Assembly: GCA_937923585.1 (NCBI GenBank)
Contig: CALDSM010000278.1
Span: 1-8,635, forward strand
DNA length: 8,635 nucleotides
Direction: 5' to 3'
Source of the DNA: an uncultured bacterium
Lineage (GTDB): Bacteria > Hydrogenedentota > Hydrogenedentia > Hydrogenedentales > CAITNO01
In this document: positions 1 to 7,366 of the stretch, one piece after another
Position numbering within the stretch: position 1 is the first letter of the stretch
Layout of the letters: each line of letters starts with the position of its first letter
Translations under genes and position numbers: made by a program
The notes under the pieces: generated by a model
The model's input: the letters and a program-made list of their open reading frames with translations, nothing else
What the model was told of the DNA's origin: nothing
The model's database searches: none

Positions 1-275
1 TAGCCGTATCCCGGCGGACGGAAATACGGGGTGGTGGTCATCTCCGGGTCCGTCTCGCCGGGGCGGACGGACCAGTCGCCGCTGAGCAGGGCGCGGGCGT
101 AGTAGTCCTGCACCTCGGGGTCCTGCTGGACCGCGGCGAAATCGGGCGCGCAGACAACCTCGCACTGGTACCAGACGCGCAGACCAAGGCCCAGCATAAG
201 AATGACCGCCAAGCACAGATACTGCAGGCGCATTGACCCGCCGCCGGAAGGGGAGTCCTGTGGAATGTCGCTCAT
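1..275 (-). CDS. Membrane glycosyltransferase, GT39/GT-C-like, N-terminal fragment
   Basis: Only the first 91 codons are in the window; the gene runs off the left edge. The product begins MSDIPQDSPSGGGSMRLQYL, then has one hydrophobic segment at about residues 17-32 ending in LRVWY. Next comes an acidic segment with the pattern D-P-x-V-x-D-Y-Y-A-R-A-L-L-S-G-D-W (about residues 51-67), then YFRPPGYG at the edge. A first membrane helix ending in Arg, an acidic first loop with Y..A..L..G, and an (F)RPPGY motif are typical of family 39/ArnT-like enzymes, which transfer sugars from polyprenyl-phosphate donors on the outer face of the membrane. That assignment is family knowledge applied to a short fragment. 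The start could also be the internal ATG at 233; neither has a clear ribosome binding site. It lies 65 bp downstream of the DUF5989 gene on the same strand and is probably co-transcribed with it. Confidence 0.55.
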   Translation of the reverse strand, partial: MSDIPQDSPSGGGSMRLQYLCLAVILMLGLGLRVWYQCEVVCAPDFAAVQQDPEVQDYYARALLSGDWSVRPGETDPEMTTTPYFRPPGYG

Positions 276-340
276 GTCAGTCTCGTTTCACGGACAGCCG
301 GCAGGGATGCCGGCGCTTCCAGTGAAGGCCGACACGGACA

Positions 341-490
341 CTACAGGGCATAAACAAACGGCGACACCACGCCGGCGTTGCCCGCGAAGACAAAGAGCAA
401 GCCCAGCAGCACCAGGGACAGGATGATGGGGGCCAGCCAGAATTTCTTGCGCACCCGCATGAAGGCCCAGATTTCTCTCAATGTTTCCAT
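341..490 (-). CDS. DUF5989 family small membrane protein
   Basis: This 49-residue protein starts METLREIWAFMRVRKKFWLA. It has an amphipathic, basic N-terminus (about residues 1-18), one transmembrane helix at about 20-37 rich in Leu/Ile/Val, and ends in SPFVYAL. The layout E-(L/I)-W-A-F-x-R-x-R-K-K-F-W-L-x-P and the C-terminal PF-(I/V)-Y match the DUF5989 family as I know it, at its usual length of about 50 residues. Its molecular function is unknown; relatives are often encoded beside cell-envelope or polysaccharide genes. I chose the ATG at 490 because it gives the canonical family start and has GGAG upstream, though at a long 12-nt spacing. The frame stays open to a GTG at 547, but that is only a few bases from the predicted transcription start and adds atypical residues. 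The gene has its own predicted promoter at 559-587, so it is probably not part of the hyp operon. Confidence 0.8.
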   Translation of the reverse strand: METLREIWAFMRVRKKFWLAPIILSLVLLGLLFVFAGNAGVVSPFVYAL

Positions 491-558
491 GAATCGTTCA
501 CACTCCGGTTGCCACATGCCATTGCTTTTGGCGTAACAGTAGCTCACACCACCCCCAC

Positions 559-587
559 ATGTTACCGTGAAGCGGGAACGGTGTCAA
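559..587 (-). promoter_or_regulatory. Sigma-70-type promoter for the DUF5989 gene
   Basis: On the minus strand, TTGACA (587-582, perfect -35) is followed by a 17-bp spacer and TAACAT (564-559, 4 of 6 matches to TATAAT). The expected transcription start is near 552, giving a leader of about 60 nt before the ATG at 490. The site lies in the 144-bp gap between the end of hypB and the DUF5989 gene, as expected if the two units are transcribed separately. This is a motif match only. Confidence 0.55.
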
Positions 588-634
588 TTCCGGGTTTTCC
601 CATGTGCAAAGACGGGAAACGGGAATCATGGGGG

Positions 635-1333
635 TCAGGGGAGGGAATGGGTGCCTGCCCGGACCTGAGCGACGGCGGCGTCGAGGTGCGCGTAGAATGC
701 GTCCATGCCCTCTCCCGTGCGGGCGGACAGAACAAAGGCCTCCGCACGGGCGTTGATGGCCTTGCATTCGGCAATGGCACGGGAGGCGTCGAAGTCGAGA
801 TGGGGCAGCAGGTCACTCTTGCTAACAAGAAGCACGTTGATGCGGCTGAACAGCGCGGGATACTTGAGCACCTTGTCGTCGCCCTCGGTCACCGAAAGAA
901 GGCCGATGCGGAAGTGCTCGCCCAAGTCGTAGGAACTGGGGCAGATGAGGTTGCCGACGTTTTCGACGATGAGCAGGCGGTGCAGGCTGGGGTCGAGCGG
1001 CATGGCCGCAAGCGCTTCGGAAACCATTCTGGCGTCAAGGTGACAGGAACCGCGCGTCTCAATCTGGTGGGCGAGGCATCCGGCGTTCCGGACGCGGTCG
1101 GCGTCGCGCGAGGTCTGCACGTCGCCCTCGATGACGGCCATGGCGGCGCCGTAGTGGCCTGCCATGGTTTCGAGCAGCGTTGTCTTGCCGCTGCCGGGCG
1201 AACTCATGATGTTCACGCCGACGAGACCGAGGCGTTCGAGCAGCACGCGGTTTTCGGCGGCAATCTCGTCGTTCTTCGCCATGACGGGCGACTTCACTTT
1301 TATGGTCTGGGCGGTGCCGGGCGTTTCCATCAC
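635..1333 (-). CDS. hypB: Hydrogenase nickel incorporation GTPase HypB
   Basis: HypB is a cytoplasmic SIMIBI-class GTPase that works with HypA to deliver nickel to the hydrogenase large-subunit precursor. The 232-residue product has a P-loop SSPGSGKT (44-51), IEGDVQT (68-74), the metal-site segment SCHLDAR with Cys97 and His98, VENVGNLICPSSYDLGE with Cys131, TEGDDKVLKYP (149-159) and the base-recognition motif SKSD (171-174). Cys97, His98 and Cys131 correspond to the metal site at the GTPase dimer interface of the family. The N-terminus has neither the CXXCGC nickel motif of E. coli HypB nor a His-rich stretch, so it is the short form. The G4 motif has Ser in place of the usual Asn of NKxD. 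Start: GTG at 1333 overlaps the hypA stop as GTGA and lies 8 nt after GAGGAG (1342-1347); the ATG at 1330 is the alternative and would remove one residue. It is the last gene of the operon; I see no convincing terminator after it. Confidence 0.97.
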   Translation of the reverse strand: MMETPGTAQTIKVKSPVMAKNDEIAAENRVLLERLGLVGVNIMSSPGSGKTTLLETMAGHYGAAMAVIEGDVQTSRDADRVRNAGCLAHQIETRGSCHLDARMVSEALAAMPLDPSLHRLLIVENVGNLICPSSYDLGEHFRIGLLSVTEGDDKVLKYPALFSRINVLLVSKSDLLPHLDFDASRAIAECKAINARAEAFVLSARTGEGMDAFYAHLDAAVAQVRAGTHSLP

Positions 1334-1677
1334 GCGTCGGGCTCCTCATAGGTTATGGCGTTGACTTCGCATTCGTAGCCGGAGACGATGTCAACCGCGG
1401 CCACGCCGCAGCCGGGGCAACCGGACATGAAGTCGCCGGTCTCGTATTCGCGGCCGCATACGCGGCAGCGCACGCGCGCGGGGCGCGGGTCAACAACAAG
1501 TTCGGTGCGTCCCATGCCGCGCGACTCGGCCAGTTCGGTGAAGCAGAAGGTGAGCGAGTCGGCGTTGACGCCGGACAGCGCGCCCAGCACAAGGCCCACG
1601 GACTGCACGCGCTTGCCGGCGCCGACGCTGCGCTCAACGGCGGCGATGATTTCGGTGGCTATCGAGAATTCATGCAT
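1330..1677 (-). CDS. hypA: Hydrogenase maturation nickel chaperone HypA
   Basis: HypA binds nickel and hands it, with HypB, to the hydrogenase large subunit. The 115-residue product, a normal length for the family, starts MHEFSIATEI; the N-terminal Met-His-Glu with His2 is the family's nickel site. The zinc knuckle is formed by Cys71 and Cys74 (CRVC) and Cys87 and Cys90 (CPGC). The frame is open upstream to a TTG at 1731, but that start would bury the His2 site, so ATG 1677 is chosen. No Shine-Dalgarno sequence lies at normal distance: the nearest purine-rich run, GGGAG (1702-1706), is 24 nt upstream and inside a strong inverted repeat. The gene is separated from hypE by 99 bp, the only gap in the operon, and its stop overlaps the hypB start by 4 nt. 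Confidence 0.96.
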   Translation of the reverse strand: MHEFSIATEIIAAVERSVGAGKRVQSVGLVLGALSGVNADSLTFCFTELAESRGMGRTELVVDPRPARVRCRVCGREYETGDFMSGCPGCGVAAVDIVSGYECEVNAITYEEPDA

Positions 1678-1687
1678 GGGATGGCCA

Positions 1688-1752
1688 CTGGGCACGCCAA
1701 TCTCCCGATTGGCTGACTTTCCCGAGGCCAATCGGGAGATTGGCGCGCCCAG
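1688..1752. repeat. 25-bp inverted repeat built of two dyads, between hypE and hypA
   Basis: The arms 1688-1712 and 1728-1752 pair over 24 of 25 positions (mismatch at 1694/1746) around a 15-nt loop. The inner 18 bp, CGCCAATCTCCCGATTGG, are perfect. Each arm is itself a small dyad: CCAATC-TCCC-GATTGG at 1697-1712 and CCAATC-GGGA-GATTGG at 1728-1743. The dyad centres are 31 bp apart, close to three helical turns. In the leftward hyp mRNA the long stem would end 10 nt before the hypA start codon. No T-run follows it on the minus strand, so it is not an ordinary intrinsic terminator. It could be a translation-control or mRNA-processing hairpin, a paired protein-binding site, or a dispersed intergenic repeat. 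The structure is seen directly; the role is unknown. Confidence 0.9.
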
Positions 1753-1776
1753 GAATCCGTTTCTTTTCCATTCGAG

Positions 1777-2775
1777 TCAGCATATCCGGGGCAGTTCCTC
1801 GCCGTAGGGCATTTCGACGATGCGCTTGCCGCCGTAGCGCGTGCGCAGGCACGCGGCGGTGGCGCGGCGCGGCACCACGCGTCCGGCAGCGCAGGCGGCG
1901 TCGGCATCGGGCAGCGCGCGCAGAATTTCCAATGCGCGGGCCGCGTCCTTTTCGGGCACGAGCGCCACAAGCCGCCCCTCGTTGGCGACGGTCATGGGGT
2001 CAAGACCGAGCATTTCGCAGGCGGCGCGCACGGCGGGCCGCACCGGCACGGCGCTTTCGTCTATCTCAATAGTCACGCCGGAGGAATCGGCCAGTTCGAC
2101 GCAGCAGGCGGCGAAGCCGCCGCGCGTGGGATCGCGCATGGCGTGAATCTCAACGCCCGCGTCAATGAGCGCGCACACGAGCGGCCAGACCGACGCCGTG
2201 TCGGAACGGACCGGGGTGTCGAAGGCGATGCCCTTGCGCTCACTCATGACGGCCACGCCGTGTTCGGCCAGTGGGCCGCTGACAAGCACCGCGTCACCTT
2301 CCCTGAGCCCGGCGGGGGACACGGTGATGCGGCGGCGGCCGACGCCCGCGGCGGTAATGAATAGCTGGTCCGCTTCGCCCCGTGCGACGACCTTGGTGTC
2401 GCCCGTAATGACCGGCACGCCGCAGGCGCGCGACGCCTCGCCGATGGATTCGAGCACGCGCCGGAGTTCAGCGATCGCGAAACCTTCTTCAATGATGAGC
2501 GACAGCGACAAAGCCAGCGGCTCCGCGCCGGAGACGGCAAGATCATTGATGACGCCGTGGACCGCGAGTTTGCCGATGTCACCGCCGCGGAAAAACAGCG
2601 GCTTCACCACAAAGGCGTCGGTGGTGAAGAACAGGTCCGTTGCGCCGGGCACGGGCGCTGCGTCGGGCAGCGCGTCCGGCGCACCGCCGAGCGCGGGCAC
2701 GATGACACCCTCGACCAGTTCGCGGGTCAGCGCGCCGCCGCCTCCATGGGCAATCACGATTCTCTCCTCATCCAT
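1777..2775 (-). CDS. hypE: Hydrogenase maturation protein HypE (thiocarbamate dehydratase)
   Basis: HypE accepts a carbamoyl group from HypF on its C-terminal cysteine and dehydrates it with ATP to a thiocyanate, the source of the active-site CN ligands. The 332-residue product, normal in length, starts MDEERIVIAHGGGG and ends ELPRIC, with the catalytic Cys332 as last residue. It has the PurM/AIR-synthase-like ATP-binding fold, with FFTTDAFVV at about 48-56, the segment from GDIGKLAVHG to DLAVSGAEP, PVITGDTKVV, and DPTRGGFA in the C-terminal half. The frame is open further upstream, but ATG 2775 gives the family N-terminus and has GAGGT (2782-2786) 6 nt before it. It overlaps the end of hypD by 8 nt. 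Downstream is the 99-bp gap with the inverted repeat. Confidence 0.97.
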   Translation of the reverse strand: MDEERIVIAHGGGGALTRELVEGVIVPALGGAPDALPDAAPVPGATDLFFTTDAFVVKPLFFRGGDIGKLAVHGVINDLAVSGAEPLALSLSLIIEEGFAIAELRRVLESIGEASRACGVPVITGDTKVVARGEADQLFITAAGVGRRRITVSPAGLREGDAVLVSGPLAEHGVAVMSERKGIAFDTPVRSDTASVWPLVCALIDAGVEIHAMRDPTRGGFAACCVELADSSGVTIEIDESAVPVRPAVRAACEMLGLDPMTVANEGRLVALVPEKDAARALEILRALPDADAACAAGRVVPRRATAACLRTRYGGKRIVEMPYGEELPRIC

Positions 2776-3829
2776 ACCTATACCTCGCGGCGCACGCGCC
2801 TTCGGAAGAGACCATGCACGGACCGATTGGGTTCCGGGGCGTGCATACCTTGCGAAACAGCGGGCACTGCGGCGCCTGGATGAAGCCCTTGAGCACCTCG
2901 CCGCACTTGCAGCCGGGCGGGTCGGGCGCGTCCACCTCGGGCAGATCATAGCGTTTGGCCGCGTCATACTCCGCAAACTCGGGGCGCAGGCCCAGCCCGC
3001 TGCGCGGTATCACGCCAATCCCGCGCCATTCGGCGTCGGATTCCCCGAAGACGGAGAACATGACCTCACGCGCGCGGGCGTTGCCGCCAGGCCGGACGGC
3101 GCGCGTGTATTGAACGAATGAGCCGCAGCGGTTCTCCGCCAGACAGTCGAGCAGCTGCGCCACCGCCTCGATCACGTCGAGCGGGTCGAAGCCCGCGGCG
3201 ACGCAGGGAATCCTGTGCCGCTGCGCGAGATTTTCATAGGCCTCAATGCCGAGGATCACGGAGACGTGCCCCGGCGTGAGGAATCCGTCAAGATTGGAGC
3301 CGCCCGCGAGTACCGCCTCCATGGCGGGCACGACAAGCTTGTTTGCGGTGTACACGGAGAAGTTCTTGAGGCCCAATTCGCGCGCCTGCAACAGCACGGC
3401 GGCCACACCGGGCGTGGTGGTCTCGAAACCGACCGAGAGAAAGGCCACGTCCCGATTCGGATTCTCCTTCGCCAGCGTGAGCGCGTTGAGCGGCGAGTAA
3501 ACGACGCGCACGTCCGCGCCCGCGGAGCGGCGCTGCTCCAGCGTGGAATGCCGTCCGGGCACGCGGATCATGTCGCCGAAGGTGCAGACCGTGACCGGCA
3601 AACCGGCCAGCAGGATCATGCGCTCGATGTCGCGCTGGGCGGTGACGCACACGGGACATCCCGGGCCGGACACCAGCTCGATGTTTTCAGGAAAGAGCGT
3701 GCGCAGCCCCCCGCGGCCGATGGCGTGGGTGTGCGTACCGCACACCTCCATGAGACGCACCTGCCGACCCATTGCCTTGGCCCGGTCACGGATACGATTC
3801 AGGATGGATTCCAGGTCACTCGGTTTCAA
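2768..3829 (-). CDS. hypD: Hydrogenase maturation iron-sulfur protein HypD
   Basis: HypD, with HypC, is the scaffold on which the Fe(CN)2CO group is assembled, using a [4Fe-4S] cluster and a redox-active cysteine pair. Motifs of the 353-residue product are MEVCGTHTH (Cys30), GPGCPVCVT (Cys58, Cys61), CTFGDMIRVPG, FLSVGFETTTPG, LTPGHVSVILG and CVAAGFDPLD. A Cys-rich tail carries Cys307, 309, 322, 329, 338 and 346, from which the cluster ligands come. No ATG fits the N-terminus. I chose TTG 3829 because GGGGAG (3837-3842) lies 7 nt upstream. TTG 3844 would add five residues but has no spaced ribosome site; ATG further in would leave too short an N-terminus. From 3829 it overlaps hypC by 14 nt, and its end overlaps hypE by 8 nt. 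Confidence 0.95.
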   Translation of the reverse strand: MKPSDLESILNRIRDRAKAMGRQVRLMEVCGTHTHAIGRGGLRTLFPENIELVSGPGCPVCVTAQRDIERMILLAGLPVTVCTFGDMIRVPGRHSTLEQRRSAGADVRVVYSPLNALTLAKENPNRDVAFLSVGFETTTPGVAAVLLQARELGLKNFSVYTANKLVVPAMEAVLAGGSNLDGFLTPGHVSVILGIEAYENLAQRHRIPCVAAGFDPLDVIEAVAQLLDCLAENRCGSFVQYTRAVRPGGNARAREVMFSVFGESDAEWRGIGVIPRSGLGLRPEFAEYDAAKRYDLPEVDAPDPPGCKCGEVLKGFIQAPQCPLFRKVCTPRNPIGPCMVSSEGACAARYRYG

Positions 3830-4036
3830 CTGGAAACTCCCCAACCTCGCGGAGCAGCCCCAGCGTCTCCTGCGCTTCCCCGGCGCTCACCTTTTCGATG
3901 GCAAACCCGGCGTGGAGCAGCACCCACTCCCCCACCGCCGTATCGCCCACCAGGCTCAGGTTGGCGGTGCGCGTGTTGCCCTCCAGGGCAACCGTGGCCT
4001 GGTCGCCCTCGACCGCCACCACCTGCACGGGAACGG

Positions 4037-4046
<10 letters not shown>
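3816..4046 (-). CDS. hypC: Hydrogenase assembly chaperone HypC
   Basis: HypC is a small beta-barrel chaperone that binds the iron unit with HypD and then docks on the hydrogenase large-subunit precursor. The 76-residue product starts MCLAVPVQVV; the essential Cys2 becomes N-terminal after Met removal and is an iron ligand. The family segment VGEWVLLHAGFAIEKV at about 38-53 contains the conserved His45. The start has a strong GGAGGT (4051-4056) 4 nt upstream. It overlaps the hypF stop by 10 nt and hypD by 14 nt, which suggests coupled translation. Nothing is unusual in length or motifs. Confidence 0.97.
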
Positions 4047-6327
<2,281 letters not shown>

Positions 6328-6331
<4 letters not shown>

Positions 6332-6480
6332 GCGGTTTGGTCCCTCGCAATTGGTCTCCGCGGTTCACCGTTGAAGGCCCGCCTCAACGGCTCCCCCGCG
6401 AACTGGCTGACGCCCATCATATCATTCATGCTCACGCGGGCAACATCCCCCGGCGAGACCCGCCCGCCGCGCGAGATCAT
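6328..6480 (-). CDS. Possible small protein coupled to hypF, unknown function
   Basis: A 50-codon frame, ATG 6480 to TGA 6328, ends in an ATGA overlap with the hypF start, the classic arrangement for translational coupling. The product starts MISRGGRVSPGDVARVSMND, is basic and Arg/Met-rich, and has no membrane segment, signal peptide or Cys. I recognise no family. GC content by codon position, counted by eye, is about 62, 56 and 78 percent for positions 1, 2 and 3, which resembles real genes in this GC-rich DNA. Against it, no Shine-Dalgarno sequence precedes ATG 6480, and the frame stays open upstream without another ATG close by. It could be a real small gene, a leader peptide controlling hypF, or chance. 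Confidence 0.35.
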
Positions 6481-6525
6481 GCCGCGAAAGCACTTTCTGA
6501 TTCGACGGCGGCAATGCGGGACGCA

Positions 6526-6534
6526 TGGTACAAT
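6526..6534 (+). promoter_or_regulatory. Extended -10 promoter motif, rightward
   Basis: TGGTACAAT on the plus strand matches the extended -10 form TGnTATAAT with one mismatch. No good -35 lies at 16-18 bp; the nearest candidate, TTCGAC (6501-6506), is 21 bp away. The predicted start near 6541 would give a leader of about 260 nt before the protease gene. The motif overlaps the 16-bp palindrome, as expected for a repressed promoter. Confidence 0.3.
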
Positions 6535-6546
6535 CCAATTGGATTG
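6531..6546. promoter_or_regulatory. Perfect 16-bp palindrome, candidate operator
   Basis: CAATCCAATTGGATTG reads identically on both strands. It lies between the divergent protease and hypF genes and overlaps the 3' end of an extended -10 motif. Its outer half-sites CAATC/GATTG also form the two dyads between hypE and hypA, with a 6-bp spacer here and 4-bp spacers there. The palindrome is observed; binding by a regulator is inferred from symmetry and position. I cannot name the regulator. Confidence 0.5.
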
Positions 6547-6719
6547 AACGTGGCATGGCAGACGATTGCGGCAGTGGATGCAGGACGCTGCCGTGCCGAA
6601 TCCCGGATGCTGTTTTGCAGTATGTGCGGTAAACGGACGCCATTGATTGCCCTCCGCCTTCCGGCGAACACCCCTTCACCTTCCGCATCAGACAGGTGCG
6701 CCCTGCTCGCTGTCTCCCG

Positions 6720-6734
6720 GCATTTTCGAAATGC
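6720..6734. repeat. Short dyad upstream of the protease gene
   Basis: GCATTT-TCG-AAATGC is a 6+3+6 dyad about 70 bp before the protease start. It could be a regulator half-site pair or chance; no matching promoter hexamers flank it. Confidence 0.3.
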
Positions 6735-6803
6735 TGCACCTTTGGGCGTTTCTGTTCGGCTTTGTCTGCCCGTTGGCGGCGCGCTGCGGACGGCGGAGAC
6801 GGC

Positions 6804-7304
6804 ATGATGGGGCAAACGGGACGGAGAATTCTGATAGCCGGACTGGGCAACGAACTGCTCGGCGATGACGGCGTGGGCGTGCATGCGACCCGCCTGGTCC
6901 GCGCGCTGCGCCCGGCTGACTGGGGCCGCGAAATCGCCATTGTTGAGGTGGGCGTGGCCGTGCTTGACGTGCTGCCCCTGCTGGAGCGGGTGGACCGGGT
7001 GCTTGCCATTGACGCCATGCGCGCCGGCTGCGCGCCGGGCACGCTCTATGCGGTGGCCGAGTCGGGCATTGCGGACTGGGACCGCCGGGCGGGCATGCAT
7101 GAGATGGGTCTTGTCGGGGCCATGCGGCTGATGACCGGTCCCAAGCCGCGCATGGCCGTGCTGGGCGTGGAGCCGGAGCGCATTGACTACGGCATGGAGC
7201 TTTCCGAAACGGTAAAGCGCGTGGTGCCCGGTGTGGCCGCGGCGGCCATTAACCGCGTTCGGCGCTGGATCGAAACGCCCATATCACTGGAGAAGACCGC
7301 GTAG
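6804..7304 (+). CDS. [NiFe]-hydrogenase maturation endopeptidase, HyaD/HycI family
   Basis: This M52-family protease recognises the nickel-loaded large subunit and removes its C-terminal extension, the last step of active-site maturation. The 166-residue product has the diagnostic start GLGNELLGDDGVGVH (13-27). The three expected metal ligands are present: Glu17, Asp70 in AIDAM, and His99 in MHEMGL. The C-terminal part has VLGVEPERIDYGMELSETV, also typical. ATG 6804 lies 5 nt after GGAG (6795-6798) and ATG 6807 lies 8 nt after it; either could be used. A longer frame to 6696 adds residues unlike the family. These proteases are usually specific for one hydrogenase, so it should pair with a particular large subunit, which is not in this window. 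It is divergent from the hyp operon and convergent with the photolyase gene. I leave the symbol blank because the subtype is unclear. Confidence 0.92.
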   Translation: MMGQTGRRILIAGLGNELLGDDGVGVHATRLVRALRPADWGREIAIVEVGVAVLDVLPLLERVDRVLAIDAMRAGCAPGTLYAVAESGIADWDRRAGMHEMGLVGAMRLMTGPKPRMAVLGVEPERIDYGMELSETVKRVVPGVAAAAINRVRRWIETPISLEKTA

Positions 7305-7316
7305 TTCAAACGTGCA

Positions 7317-7357
7317 AGGGTGCGTGAAGCGGTGCAAAGCGCCGCTTCACGCACCCT
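7317..7357. terminator. Hairpin between convergent genes, likely bidirectional terminator
   Basis: The perfect 15-bp arms GGGTGCGTGAAGCGG (7318-7332) and its complement (7342-7356), plus one flanking A-T pair, enclose a 9-nt loop. It lies 13 nt after the protease stop and 10 nt after the photolyase stop, so it could end both transcripts. There is no clean T-run on either side, so termination may be imperfect or the hairpin may mainly protect mRNA 3' ends. TGCAA occurs at both flanks and in the loop. Confidence 0.65.
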
Positions 7358-7366
7358 GCAAAATCC

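Larger units (their letters stand above)
6481..6803. other. Divergent intergenic region, protease versus hyp operon
   Basis: These 323 bp have no recognisable gene, but they should hold the promoters of both divergent units. Besides the 16-bp palindrome and the extended -10 motif listed separately, I see two inverted repeats: ATGCG-GGA-CGCAT (6514-6526) and CGGCAG...CTGCCG (6569-6593). A short dyad near the protease gene has its own entry. I find no good -35/-10 pair for the leftward hyp transcript and no sigma-54 promoter with correct GG-N10-GC spacing. Confidence 0.6.

Noticed and set aside
598..640. CCCATG...CATGGG inverted repeat after hypB as an intrinsic terminator
   Set aside because: The arms are only 6 bp, the loop is about 22 nt, and the following bases on the minus strand are A-rich rather than T-rich.
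509..1351. 280-codon plus-strand frame opposite hypB, and similar long frames opposite hypE, hypD and hypF
   Set aside because: These are antisense shadows typical of GC-rich genes; their products have no family features, while the opposite strand encodes clear Hyp proteins.
1678..1731. N-terminal extension of HypA from TTG 1731
   Set aside because: It would run through the inverted repeat and move the nickel-binding Met-His-Glu away from the N-terminus, where the family needs it.
6551..6571. Sigma-54-like promoter (TGGCAG...TTGC) upstream of the protease gene
   Set aside because: The distance between the GG and GC elements is 9 nt, not the required 10, and the other TGGC start gives 14 nt. 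Sigma-54 promoters rarely tolerate this.
6555..6632. 25-codon Cys-containing plus-strand frame (MADDCGSGCRTLPC...) as leader peptide
   Set aside because: It is short, has no convincing ribosome site, and its length is easily met by chance.
6422..6643. 73-codon minus-strand frame starting ATG 6643 with a good GGAGG 7 nt upstream
   Set aside because: Third-position GC is only about 60 percent, well below the neighbouring genes. The product has no recognisable features, and the frame contains the 16-bp palindrome and overlaps the 50-codon frame that is coupled to hypF. The ribosome-site match may be chance, so I do not list it as a gene.
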